A DNA stretch of 64,000 nucleotides from Larix kaempferi. Lineage: Eukaryota; Streptophyta; Pinopsida; Pinales; Pinaceae. The notes beneath the pieces are model-generated. The model was given only the letters and a program-made list of their open reading frames with translations, was not told where the DNA came from and searched no databases. The position numbers were made by a program, and so were the translations under genes. Below, one piece after another: positions 31,901 to 44,999 of the stretch (positions are counted from its first letter, which is position 1; the number at the start of each line of letters is the position of its first letter). The stretch lies in the NCBI GenBank assembly GCA_027924585.1, contig BSBM01000059.1, forward strand, positions 2,604,001 to 2,668,000. Direction: 5' to 3'.

Positions 31901-33958
31901 TTTTATGCCCCCTGATTGAAATTTGCATGGTGTCCCTGAATAGCCTTGGGAAGCGAGATGAAACTCTCCATAACTTGAAAACTGTGACTCCAGTGTAAAA
32001 ACCGTCAGTTTCGTTGGATTCGTGACATTTGAGTACCGCTATGGACACCCCTATCTAGTGGCTTCATGGACTGAAAGTTGTCTATTCTGATGGTTTTCTA
32101 AACTAGGGTTTTGCTAGTGACGTGCAATGCAATTTCTACACGACATGCTAAGATTTTGAAAAAAGTGCCATGTGAGTGCGTGGGAATCACAATCATATTG
32201 TCCTTGCCAAAACACATTTAAATGAGGCAACGAAACTCAATTTCGTTGCTTGGTTTGGTTTTTATGCCCCCGGTTGAAATTTGTTTGGTGTCCCTGAAAG
32301 GCCTTGGGAAGCGAGATGAAAATTGCAATAACTCGAACAATGTGGCTTTGATGGAAAAACCATCAATTCCGTTGGATTTGTGACATCCGAGTACCGCTAG
32401 GGACACCCCTTCCCGCTGGCTTTGTGGATCGAAAGTTGTATATTTTGATGGTTTCTAAACTAGGGTTTTTCTAAGTGACGTGTAATGCAATTTTTGCATG
32501 ATAGGCTAATATTTTGAAAAATATATCGAGTGAGTTTGTGGCCATCGCATTCATCTCGTACTTTTTCCCAAACACACTTGCAGGAGGCAACGAAACCCAA
32601 TTTCGTTGCTCGGTTTGGTTTTTATACCCTCGGTTGCAATTTGCCTGGTGTCCCTGAATGACCTTGGGAAGCAAGATGAAACTCGCAATAACTCGAAAAC
32701 CATGGCTCTAATGGACAAACCGTCAGTTTCGTTGGAATCGTGACATCCGAATACCACCAAGGACACCCTTGTCTAGTGGCTTCATCGATCGAAAGTTGTC
32801 TATTTTGACGGTTTTCTAAAATAGTGTTTTGCTTAGTGACATGTAGTGCAATATCTGCACCATAGGCTAAAATTTTGAAAAATGTACCGAGTGAGTGTGT
32901 GGGCATTGTAGTCATATCATCCTTTCCCAAACACACCTGGAGGAGGCAACACAACTAAATTTCGTTGCTCGGTTTGGTTTTTATGTCCCCGGTTGAGATT
33001 TGCCTGTTGTCCTTGAATGGCCTTGGGAAGCGAGATGAAACTCGTAATAACGCAAAAATCATTGCTCCGATGGACAAACCGTTAGTTCGATTGGATTCAT
33101 GACATCCGAGTACCACTAGGGACACCCCTTTTTGGTGGCTTCATGGAATGAAAGTTGTCTATTTTGACGGTACTCTAAACTAGGGTTTTGCTAAGTGACG
33201 TGTAGTGCAATTTCTGTACAATAGGCTAAGATTTTGAAAAATGTTTCGAGTGAGTGCATGGGAGTCGTACTCATCTCGCCCTTTCCCAAACACACACGTA
33301 GGAGGAAACATAACTCAATTCCGTTGCTCGGTTTGGTTTTTATGCCACTAGTTGAAATTTACCTAGTGTCCCTGAATGGCCTTGGGTAGCAAGTTGAAAC
33401 TCACAAAAACTTGAAAATCGTGGCTTTGATGGACAAACCGTCAGTTCCGTTGGATTCGTGACATCCGAGTACTGCTAGGGACACCCTTTCCCGCTGGCTT
33501 CGTGGACCGAAAGTTGCATATTTTGATGGTTTTCTAAACTAGGGTTTTGCTAAGTGACGTGCAATGCAATTTCTGCACGATAGGATAAGATTTTGAAAAA
33601 TGTACCGAGTGAGTGGGTGGCCATCGCAGTCATCTTGTCCTTTCCCAAACATACTTGTAGGAGGCAATGAAACTCAATTTCATTGCTCGGTTTGGTTTTT
33701 ATACCCCCGGTTGCAATTTGCCTGGTGTCCTTGAATGGCCTTGGGAAGCAAGATGAAACTCACAATAAGTCGAAAATTGTGGCTCTGATGGACAAACCGT
33801 CAATTCCATTGGATTCATGACATCTGAGTACCGCTAGGGACACCCCTTCCCGATGGCTTCGTGGACCGAAAGTTGTATATTTTGATGATTTTCTAAACTA
33901 GGGTTTTGCTAAATGACGTGCAATGCAATTTATGCACAATAGGCTAAGATTTTGAGGA
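28988..33958. repeat. Satellite array, 359-bp monomer, about 14 copies
   Basis: The landmark TTTTGAAAAATGT recurs at about 29641, 30000, 30358, 30717, 31076, 31436, 31795, 32154, 32512, 32873, 33232 and 33591, a spacing of 358-361 bp. Earlier diverged copies run from about 28988 and a last partial copy ends near 33958. Each monomer also carries GGAGGCAACGAAACTCAATT, CTTGGGAAGCGAGATGAAAC and CTAGGGACACCC. Monomers look 80-90 percent alike. Open frames of 60-100 codons recur on both strands at the same phase in each unit and are by-products of the repeat. Confidence 0.95.
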
Positions 33959-33984
33959 AGGGCACACCAGGGATTGTTTTCAAG

Positions 33985-34610
33985 GCCCATGTTATTATAT
34001 ATGGTTAAATAAGGGTCTTAGGTCATAACATTTTTCTGTAAGCCCATGGTCCATGTGCAAGGCCTCAAACCACCACACATACCCTCCATGAGGAATCATT
34101 AACCTACAAGTGGGATATGATAGACATTTCCCACTTTCTAACACTAGAAATGGTTCTCAATGCCTATGTCATGGTTTGATGCTAAAATACCTGGGCATAC
34201 ACTATAACATTCATATATAGGGATTATGATCTATTTGTGGAGTCATAAACCACCATGCATACCTTATAAATGGAATCTTCATCATGTCAATGTGATACGA
34301 TCCTACAATGGGGATGCTTCCTGGTGTCCAAGCCAAGGTTGATACAAAAATACAAGTTATCGGCCCATAACATTTGTCTTTGGATCTCATGGTCCATACA
34401 TGGGACCTTGGACCACCACACAAGTCCTACAAAGGAAATCTTTGGCATATGTGTGAGATGTGGTGTTTATTTCAAGGTTTATCACACTATGGATGGTCTT
34501 CAAGGATCATAAAAAATTTAGGGTTGAAATTGAAGGTCTTGAGCCATAACATTTTTTTGTAGAGCTCATGGGCCATGCATGGGGCCACAAGAACCACATA
34601 GGAAATTAGT
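33985..34610. repeat. Degenerate tandem repeat, about 175-bp unit
   Basis: CATAACATTT-like landmarks occur at about 34025, 34205, 34366 and 34545. Each is followed by a GGTCCATGC-like core and ACCACCACA. Units are about 70 percent alike. It abuts the satellite array but shares no obvious sequence with it. Confidence 0.65.
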
Positions 34611-37600
34611 AGGAAATATCATCCCACGAGAATCTTCAAGATTTGCATCACTCCCTTGAATTCCCTCATGAATATACTTCTTTCTTTTAAGAGAAGGAAA
34701 AGATTCAAATGAATGAAGACAAGATCTTCAACCACCTCTTGGAATCCAACCCATTATCATTTACTGAATGTATGAATTTGTATATGCTTTAGCTCCTCTC
34801 ACATGTAGATCAAATACCCAGTTATGACAGTAAATATACTGACACTGTGTGTGTCTAAAATCCTCTTCTACTGCACTATCCATTAACCAACATTGTAGTG
34901 CCACATTCATATTTTCAATGATAGCAATGGCGATGGCAGAGTTTCCAATTCCAATAGAAAACTCTACATACTAGGTGGGATACATATACTAGGCTTAGGC
35001 TGTTTGCATGCCCAGACCTGTCCATAATAATTTTTTATTTATTTTTTTAAGCCTTAGAAGTTTAGAACATGCCCAGGTCTGCTTCTCTTTTGCCCACAAT
35101 TATTCCAGAATTAGCCCAGAAAATTCCAAGCGACCACCCCTGCAAATAGGGGGTAACACATAGACTACTTAACCTAATATTTCAGGACTGCTTAAGAGAT
35201 GCTCTAGGCACTCCTTACTGAAGTTTCCAAATGTTGTTCCTCCTAGTTGCAGAGACCTATTTAGTTCATTCATGGACACTAATATAATATCATTTAATTC
35301 CATTTTCTTTATCCCCTATGATTTTTCATCTCCTTTCTAACCAGTCATCCCCTCCCTTTTTTCTTCATCATTCCCTCCTTTTGTTTTATTTCATTTCCTC
35401 ACCTTCTTTCCTCCTATGGTTTATCTTCCTTCCAGGCTTACCCAAGGCCATGCTGCCCAGTTGCATCTAACTAGTACCAAATTACGACTCTAGTATATTA
35501 TCCAACTAGGAGACCAATCAAGGAGAAACGACAGATCACTCATCGGATAACATCAAATGCAACTCATAAATTCATAAGAGGGAATAAGATAAGATAAATA
35601 TACTAATGTCCAAAAAATGACTACTAAAGCAGGTCAATGGGACTGTGTGGTAACATGATGTCAATGCAAAGTGGGAGTGCTAACTGGCTTCTATAAAAAG
35701 CAAGAAGCGGAACTCTAACCTAAAATCCAAATCAAAAGGAGCTCACTCCATGGATGGAGAGCTGGTCCAGGAGAGAGATATACAAAGAGATCTGATCCAG
35801 AAAGGAAAGGAGAGTGGATCGGAAAGCAAGTGCAAGCAATATGAATGCAGTGGTAAAATTGACTTTGTTTTTCTTCAAAAATAATACAATAAAATGTGCC
35901 TTCAAATACAATGGGATTTCGAATTAAAGTTAAATTATTGGCAGAAATAAAATAATATCGCTTGAAAAAAATGATAGAATCATGGACAAAGATATAGTGA
36001 GTTGAGTTAAAGTGGTAAATCAAATGAGTTTTCTTCACAAAGACCCAATTCCAACCCTCCATGAACACCTTGTCATGTTGGTGAAGCCAATTATGTGTCA
36101 CTCAGTGATATCTTATTATAACTCAGCCTAGCAGGTCTGTCTTAAAAAGTATTTCAATGGAAGAGGCCAGATGCATGAACTGGTTGATTTTAATTTATGT
36201 ATGCCCCTTGATCATGGCATCCAATCAAAAGATTAAGCCCAGTGCATTGAAAAAGGGATATTTACCTATTACAAAAAGAAAAGGAATCATGTATAGTGGG
36301 AATAGTAGAAAATTATTTATGAATATGGAGAAAAAAAAGAATAAAACGACATAACATTTGCTTGAAACTTGAAAGAACAAAGCATCTTAATCGACAATTT
36401 GTTCCTCATAGGCATTAATAAGGGACAGTGAAATAAATCTTCTTGGTTAGATTGCTGCCTCCATTCTTGACATCGCTTGACCTCTTATTGGAGGAAATAT
36501 TGTTGATGACCTTTAGTAAAATATATAAAAGTAATCCTTCCCATATCATAAAATTGGCATATAGCTAAGAAAGTTCTAATGCTAGGATGGAAGTAGAGGT
36601 GCAAGAATGGTTCTAAATTGAGAAGAGAGGTTATCCTAACTGTTGTTGGAAAGATAGACTTGAGAAACCTGATAGGAAATATGAAGCAAAATAATCCAAT
36701 TCTCTGCTGCCAAGTAATTCAAAATATACAAATTTGAAAAAAGACAAAAATTAACCTATCAAATAGTTATGTTTTGTTCAAGGAACACACACAAGGACAC
36801 TTCAAGTTGCTAAGTATTCATTGAATCTGGAGGAAAATGAAAATGACGACGAAACACTTTCCAACCACGCGCCTTCAAGGTCAAGAAAGCAATATTTTCA
36901 AATATGGGCTAAATTTGTACCGCACCTTCACCTTACCTTCAACTAACTGGGATAGAGACTTATGGACATTAAAAACTGATGGTGGGTGCAAAATAAAATT
37001 TGAATGGATAGATTAAACGAATAAAACATATACTCCTTTCCAATAGCTTGGTGTATTATAAAAACTCCAATTTCTCAAATTTAGACTTGAGAAATAGTCC
37101 ACCCTCATGTGTAGAAAAAATTGAAGGCATCTATATTAAGCAACAAAATACTTGGAAGTGAGATGAAAAAATCTAAACTGGCATGATAAATTGGAGGAAA
37201 ATGAGATGCAACACTAATTGATACCCTGCACTTGTAAAAAATACCCCAATTTCTCAGATATGGGTAAGAAAAACAACTTAACATCAGGTGCAAAAGAAAC
37301 ATGAAGGTGGTCTTTTTAAGCAATACAAAAATTTGAAGGTGACCCTGTTTCATGAAAACATGTATACAAGAAAACCCAAAATGAACATAAAATCACATGT
37401 AATATTATCAAAGGATGGCCTAGGATCCGGGGATAAGCCACAATGACAGCTTTCACCCCACTATTAAACTCGAAGGTTATTGGACAAAAACGGAAGGTTG
37501 TTGAAATATTTGTGTGTCTATCTAATATGTGCATAAAAGATGACTCAAAGATAATAAAAAAATAAGAATGTCCTAAATACCAGGATCTACATGCCTCAAA

Positions 37601-37979
37601 ACAAAGATAGAGAAAGAAAACACATTCGAAAGCATCGGGCAGATGACTGTCTATAAACACAAAGGAGAGTGTGTAAGCCACCATGGACTTGAAAGCAGTT
37701 GGATGAAATTCAGACATAAGGGTGACCACTTTTATCATGATATAGGGCTATTTAGAGGAAGGTCTGGCATGGGACCCACCAAATGACATAGTAGTGGTTC
37801 CCTTGCCATAGGAATGGATGGGGAAAGTGGGACCTCCCCATAAAAAATGGTACCTTATGTGAATAGATGAATAACATACAGTTATGGGCTATTTTTTTTT
37901 ATGTGAGTACCATACTGTAAGGTTCTCTACAAAAAATGGAGAAAAAACATATTAAAAATCCTTCAAAAGTGAAAAATAT
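34611..37979. other. Long stretch without recognised genes
   Basis: The longest frame is 128 codons on the minus strand (35715-36101), Phe/His/Tyr-rich without a known motif. A weak 177-bp duplication around CCAATTTCTCA occurs at about 37068 and 37245. Nothing else is supported. Confidence 0.4.
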
Positions 37980-38350
37980 TTGTATTGAGCGGGCTGTTGT
38001 TTCTATGCTCTGCAAAAGTATTTGGTCCAAAAATTTGACCTGTAGCAGTGATTTTAATAGAGTTGGGAGCTTGTCTATTAACCACAGCAATATTACATAT
38101 GGTGGTTATGATTCATACATCTGTTGTATGGTGGATACTAATTTGGATTGGAGTGCAAGATGTGGGCATCTCTCTCAGTCCAAATCAGTGTCCACCATAC
38201 AACAGAGTCTATGAAGCATAACCACCATATGGGATATCACTGTGGGCAATAGACAAGCCACCAACTCTACTAAAATCACTGCTACATGGTCAAATTTTTT
38301 TCCCAAATACTTTTGCAGCGCATAAAAACAAGAACCCACTCAATATGCAA
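37980..38350. repeat. Long inverted repeat with about 175-bp arms
   Basis: Arm 1 (37980-38153) and arm 2 (38172-38350) are reverse complements at roughly 83 percent identity, separated by about 18 bases. Matching blocks include GCAAAAGTATTTGG, TGTAGCAGTGATTTTA, CATATGGTGGTTATG and TGTTGTATGGTGGA. A transcript would fold into one long stem. It could be a fold-back MITE, an inverted gene duplication or a small-RNA precursor. No target-site duplication is seen. Confidence 0.9.
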
Positions 38351-40016
38351 CCAGCTAGAGTGTCACAGGCCAGGTCCCCAAATCTCCCATCTGCAAAGCA
38401 AAATCAAAATTGTGATAGTGTGAAAATCCACATTTTTGTTTGTATATCCTGAAATTGGAGTTGTAAGCATTCCTTCTCAAATGTGATAAGAGCACCATAG
38501 ACCTTAATTAATCCTTCCTTTGCAGTTTACAGCTGGAAGCATAAATTAGGAAAGTCTAGTGAAGAGAACACCAAAATACAGAAGGAAACCACCTCAGCTA
38601 CTTTAAATTTGTATATGAGAGTGATTGTTTATAATTAATTTTTGGACACATTGAAATTCCATACTTCTCATGTTTCCCATATTGACTACAATCCTTAGAG
38701 ATAGAGGATGGTATTAAGAAATACTGAAATCCAATTTAAAGATATTTTACCAAATCACAAGCTGATAAGTCAGAGGCCAAAGGCTGCCTGAATATGCATA
38801 AACTTGCACATGCAATTCAGAATGTAACAATCAAATAAGAAATCAAGAATATCATCAACATGTTTGTATTGTTATTGCATCAATATTCTTTCTCTAGGTT
38901 AATACTCTTGCAGGTGACATAATATGCTGTTCTCAGAATGTAACTTATATATGTTGTTCTCAGAATATGCACCTCAACCCATCACAAAATAAATTGTTAA
39001 CATTGTGATTTGCATTAAGGTTATAATCCAGATCTAAACTCATCATCATTTAAGGTTGCAACTGTATGATGAGGATGTAACCAAAAACCATCTTATAACA
39101 AGAACTTAAGGTTCAAATAACCATGTAACAGGGCACTAAAGTGGTAGTCATCATCCAAAGTTGCGTTAAGTTAAACTGCAGTAGTCAAGTTTAAGTGAAA
39201 GTAGTCATGCAAACATAGTGACAGCTGGGACAAATTTAAAGGTGCAACATATGGGTTAGAAAAATTTATAGTGGAGTAAATAAAAAAAGCTTGAATTAGT
39301 TGTTACCCCTCAAATTGTATGAGAGTTACACATGATTCTGATCACAAAATTGAGCTTGCAGAATGATTCATTAGATGGACTGAGGTACAAGTGAAAATAC
39401 TCTTGCCTACTAGCTCCTTTTGCATGGTTTACTCACTTAAAAATACCCTTTCCTACTAACTCCTTTTGCATGGTTTAAAGTGTTTGAAACATCTAAGATG
39501 CAACACCCTAGGAGCAATAGAGGTGATCTACACATATGCCACTTTCTCGGGACACATTTGTCGCCAATTAATGGAGCACCAAGCTTGTATGAACATGTTG
39601 GAAAATAATTTGTTGATGTTGACCTTGGTTTGACTTAATTGGAGGCCTTTTATCGAAATGCCCTAATTTATTTGAGGGTTTTCACACTTCAAAGGGTCAT
39701 TGCAAGATAAATCATGGTTTTCCTAGAATGCCCTAGCTCTTTGGAGTGAAATATTGAATTCATTTCTAATTCCTCTTAGAGAAGAAAAATTCACAAATAT
39801 GTTAGAATTAGTAAAGTAGCTTCTTACTGAGATGAGTTCAAACTAATGCTCCACGAGACTTTTCAGCATGTCCCTATTCAACTTTCAATTTGTTCTATAT
39901 GATTAATTTGGCTGGTAACTTCTTGTATTTAGATGACTAATCTACTATTCCTATATTACGTTACTAAAATCCTGCACCTCTTCCTATCGAAGTTGTGTCA
40001 AAATCCCACAGGTGTG
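38351..40016. other. Intergenic DNA with one short duplication
   Basis: At 39394-39477 a 38-bp segment (AAAATACTCTTGCCTACTAG..) is repeated once after an 8-bp spacer. The rest shows nothing recognisable. Confidence 0.5.
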
Positions 40017-40020
40017 TCAC

Positions 40021-40145
40021 TGTGTGGTCTAGAGGAAAGCAACAAGGTGATCGGGCTTGTGTTGACATGGAGACCCAGGTTCAAAATCCAAGTGGGTGCA
40101 GAGGTCAGGTGCAAATCTTGGGTGATTTTGAAGGCATAGAAACAT
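40021..40145 (+). mobile_element. tRNA-derived SINE head
   Basis: An A-box TGGTCTAGAGG (40025-40035) and a B-box GGTTCAAAATCC (40078-40089) lie 53 bp apart, the spacing of an internal RNA polymerase III promoter. The T-arm does not pair fully and there is no acceptor stem, so it is not a functional tRNA. The downstream body and tail cannot be delimited. 40146-41837 has no supported feature. Confidence 0.55.
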
Positions 40146-41837
40146 TCCTCATAGTGTGGCAGACTAGCTTTAGGACAACTATAAGTTTCTATAAGTAGCA
40201 TTTCCAAAACAAAAAAATGTTAACATATAGTAAAGGTTTCTTCAGACAAACTGAATTCTTGCATATTTTTTCCAGAAATTTAAGGTCAGATGATCAAAAT
40301 TTGTGCACGTGACATCTTTATCACTAAAATATATACAACATCTTCAACAACAGTCGGTGTTGTAACAAATATTGACAAGCCTCATCATAGTAACAACCAC
40401 AAGGAAACCATGGTGACACAGTAATCTGGGAAAGATGTAACAGAATCGACAGTAACAATATATAACAGATTCCAGGCCCAGGAAAAAGCTTAACCAAAAA
40501 TGGCATCATCATTAGCACCGTTGACACTAATAAATTGTTTAGGAGCAACAAATAAAGAGTGGGATATAGTTCTTTGATGCCCTGGATGAAATGAAATCAA
40601 TGAGAGGTTCATCAAATTTGATATTTAATTTTGATGTTAAAATATCCGAGTCACTAGAACAGGGACAAGTCATATGGTAATGCTCCCACAAGTAAACAAT
40701 CAAACAATAATAGAGATATCAAACCTCGGCAGAAATTATCAACAACTCTGAATTAGCAGAAATTTATAGGCAATCATCAAAGATAGAGATATCTTGATCC
40801 CTTGAAACCTGGTCCATAATAAAATGTTACCTACATCTAAAATTTCAAACTTATGGGTGAAAGAATTCAAATAAAATGATTAAGCATGGATAATTGCAAA
40901 TTCCATATAAGAAAATGCCTTGTGTAAGAAATTGCTCGTGATCTCGCTCACTCAGAACACCAGTATAGCTTCTATTACTTTTGTCAAAGTTCAAACATCA
41001 ATAGAAATTAGCACTAAACCATGCTTCTCAATCTTCTTAAGCGCTTGGAGAAAAGAATTCATGTTAAATATGTTAAATTTTATAACTAATGTTTCTAGAA
41101 GTAGGGATTATATGGCCATTGACATGGATGGGATAGCTGTCTAACATTTTCCAATATGAGAAGTACAAATAAGAATGTTAAGGAAAACAGTAAAAAAGAG
41201 AGAACCCAAGGATGAAATGGAGTTGATTAACAACATATTTCCTAGAAGTGGCGATATAGGGGAAAATCCGGTGAAAATTAATGAAATGAACACATCATTT
41301 ACCAAATTATAGGTTTCAAGGATTGGTCAAGATTATGGTCCTGAAAGGTAAATCAGTAGTAGTTCTGGTGAAAATCAAGAGTGAATAGATCATTTTCCAA
41401 ATCAGAGGATTCAAGGATTTTGACTCTTTCTTGAGCATTCAAGGATTTGCACTTGGAGGAGACTTTTTCTTGAGGATGTGGTGAACCAGCCACCTTGGTG
41501 ATGGTTTATTACTATATTTGGAGTAGGTGCCCTTCCTTTTGGTCAATATATTCATTTGGAGAGTAAGAAGGGTTTCTTTGCATTGGAGGTTACTTGTGGG
41601 CCTTGGCCGATTTGGAGGACAACTTGATTGGAGCCTTCTAGATGGGGCCATCCCCTTGGACTTTTTTCCATTGGAGGGCATCTAGGGTCATTTTGTTGCT
41701 ATGTGGACCATTTTTTGTGGAGCAGTCACCTATTTGGAGGACATGTTGCCTCATGAACACATTTCCTTTGGAGTGCACCCCTTGGAGAAGCCTTTGAAGG
41801 CTATATTATGTGGACAATGCTTGGTTTTTGTTCCTGT

Positions 41838-44800
41838 TATCACACTATAGTAGCAGGGCTACTATCCTTGTTCAGTAGATATCTGCACATTCCAGAGCTT
41901 CCATTATTCAGAGCATGGCTATGATGATTGTATATGTTGTGATCACTCATGATCAGAGCAGTATATTATGCAGACTTATGTTAGACCTTGTGTCAAGGCT
42001 GAGCCTTGAGAGTTCAGATTTGATGACCAATGTGACCCTTTATCCCATACAGTTTCAGTCCAATGCTTAGAGATGTATTGCAGCAGTGTTTCAGATGGTA
42101 TATGATGATTATTACTATGATGATGTTGTATGATCTATGGATATGTTATCACTGACTGTGGATTAGTATCTTGTTGATTTAGTCATGTTCACAACATCTG
42201 CTTGGTATATTATTCCTGATGTGGCAAACTGTTTAAAATGAACTATAAATCATAAAATGGAAAATTGCTTGCACATTTAGGTCATTTAACAAAACCCACT
42301 GGTTTTTCACCTTACATAGATATGGTCTTTCCTGACACCAGTTGTCTGCTAGTGTAGGCTCCATATTCACTTGACTCCATCCATACATGACTTTCCTATT
42401 TGACTTTATACCTTGACCTATCTCATTTGACTTTTTGATACTGAGGACTTCCCCATTTTTCTACCTCTGTGTTTGGACTGCATCCCTGTATATTCAGTGT
42501 CTCGGCTCTAAGTTGGTGATAAAACTTGCCTTTGGTGAGTTGGATTGTAGGCCTAAATCATTCTGGTCGGCTGTCCCGATGTGTGGCATTGGCTCGAACT
42601 CCCCCTAGTCACTTGAGATGTTGTTGGCTAAAATTGAAAGATCATGTTCTACCTATGGAAACTTATAAATTCGCCCATGGAAACTAAAAAAAAAGGGCAA
42701 GAGCGATGAACAACTAAAAAAATACTCCTCGAAGAGTATAAGAAAGGTCCAAAAAAGCAATGGTTCTTAAAAGTTATATCTAAACAATTGCTGACCTTAT
42801 ATGTATTTGAAAACATTCCCTGGATGCAAGCTGCAACTAGTTGTGCTTATCAGCACACCTGAGATCCGAAGGGTTTTGTAGGCCAAAAAGGCCATGAAGT
42901 GAAATTGAATGATCCTAATGAACCTGGATCAACTTGATGTAGACATGATGCCTAAGTTGAATAAACACTCTCTGAACAACTTATCCATTTGTGAGGCACA
43001 ACCATCCCCCGTGTTATTTTGTCTAGCACAGAGTGTGTAGCTTCCCCCTTCTCCCAGTCTAAAGTATTTTTGAGTTAAGTTAGACAAGTCAACCCCTTGG
43101 CCCAACCTTGTTCCTAGCCTTCATCCTTCACTAGCAGTTTGACCATGTCCAATGGGTGAGTTTGTCATTTGAACCATTGTGCAAGTAATTTTATATAACA
43201 AAGGAATATGCTAACTTGATTAATGCCACTGAATGGATGTTATACTTTGAGCTTGGCTGTGAGAATGATTAGAGAAGCATGTCTTAGTCTGCTGATGTGA
43301 TTTATCCTTGGTTGTATATTCTTGGGATCCGTGATGATGTGGGCCATACATATATGCTTATTGATGATGATTCATGGTCCCACATACTTGATGATGAGAT
43401 CATATGATGGACATGTTATCACATATATAGTAGCCGGGCTACCATACATTCTTTTTCTCATTCCAGTACACTATTCAGCCAGTTCCCTTACATTTGAGAT
43501 GCTGAGATGAGCATCCATATTGGATCACTATCAGATTGTGGACAGCAGTTGTATTCCCCATGCCATGACTGAGTCTCAGGACACTCAGAGAGATGACCGA
43601 TATAGCCATTATACCATTAGTACAGAGCAGTCAGTAGTGCTCAGAGTTGCAGCAGCAGTTTCAGAGGAAAGGTGATGGTACAGGTTGATGAGCTTTCAGG
43701 TATATGACTCAACAGGTATATCATGGTGTTATGGTTAGATTGCTTTTATACTTATTCTTATAGCATGTCTTAGCACTTAGTGTCATGATCTGGCGATCAT
43801 ATAGATATTTGGACCTGGTTGATCTATTATATATATATTATATTGTCCCTACTCAGACTTAGAAGTTCACTATTCATACTCATTGGTATGTACCCTCCTT
43901 AGGGAGAATAGAGGTGATCATTCCACCACACCTTGGCTTGCTAGTGTTGGCTCCATTATTCATTGTCTTCATCCATCCATGGCCTACCTTTTAGATTATC
44001 ACCCTGACTTACTACTTGACTAGTGGCATGGAGGACTTTTCCCCACTATAGCCTCTGTATTGGATGAGCTTCCCTGTTTATTGTGTCTCGGCTCTGAGTT
44101 GGTGACAAAACTTACCTATGGTAAGTTGGAGTTCCTTGGAATTCACCCTAGTCACTAAAGTTGTGTTGGCTAAACCTGAAACTTTTAGTGCTGCCATGAA
44201 TACAAAATCTGGAAAAAATGAAATGCTATATCTTGTATGAAAAGCCCATTCATGCAATGTGTTTCTAAACACACATGAATGAAAGGCATGCCAAATGAAA
44301 ATGGCTATGAAAATAAAATTTTATATCTTTTTGGAAAATAAATACCTAGGTAAACAAGCTGTCCATGACACACCTAGAAGTGCTCAGGTAAACAAGTGCC
44401 TTAAAAACACACCTGCAGCAGAAAGCCTAAAGAAAAAATGTAAATCTATGCAATGTGTTTGTAAACACACATAGATCAAGGCTATGGAAACTTCAGGCCC
44501 AAAAAGCAATGGAACTTAAATGCTATATCTAAACAATTGTTGGCCTTATTTGTATTATGGATTGTGCGCATCTGTGAAGGTGAATAAACCCTCTTTAAAC
44601 AACTCATCCATTTGTGAGACACCGCCATTCCCTGTGTTATTGCTCATTCAGTATATACTATGGTGTGTATCCCCTTTCCTTTGCTAAAGTGTCACAAAGT
44701 TAAGTCAGTCAAGTCATCCCTTAGCCTAGCCAGTTAATTTAGCCTTCACCCATCACTAGCAAATTGATCACAGCTATGAAGTGAGTATGATCTTGAAAGT

Positions 44801-44930
44801 CTAGTTTGAGTAATAATAATAATTAACGACATTATATATTTGGATTTAGATCGCCAGAAGTGACTACTTTGTGTTATAATTGCTATTTGAATAGGTTGTA
44901 GAGCATGCATTAACCTTGACACCTTGCAGC
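41838..44930. repeat. Direct duplication of an about 1.6-kb unit
   Basis: Copy 1 begins near 41838 (TATAGTAGCAGGGCTACTAT) and copy 2 near 43422 (TATAGTAGCCGGGCTACCAT). Later shared blocks include GTGTCTCGGCTCT (42500, 44086), TATATCTAAACAATTG (42776, 44524) and ATCCATTTGTGAG (42987, 44607). Offset drifts from 1580 to about 1745, so indels separate the copies. There is no coding content. Likely tandem LTR-like or other non-coding element copies. Confidence 0.7.
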
Positions 44931-44999
44931 AGCTTCCGATGATGGTCTGAGTTATATTTGGTCTTGGTTAGACCCAGTTTGACCATGGAGGACCATGGG

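Noticed and set aside
29600-33000. Many open frames of 60-110 codons on both strands with similar peptides (for example starting MKNV)
   Set aside because: They recur at the 359-bp satellite period in the same phase and vary in length with each point mutation; they are by-products of the repeat.
34885-34900. TTGTAGTG as the partner end for the CACTA-like terminus at 15749
   Set aside because: Only the last eight bases match; the preceding sequence lacks the expected inverted ACTGGAATTAACGTCC region.
35715-36101. 128-codon minus-strand frame
   Set aside because: No recognisable motif, biased aromatic/His composition, no upstream exon context; judged chance.
40021-40100. Functional tRNA gene
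   Set aside because: A- and B-boxes are present but acceptor and T stems do not pair; fits a SINE head instead.
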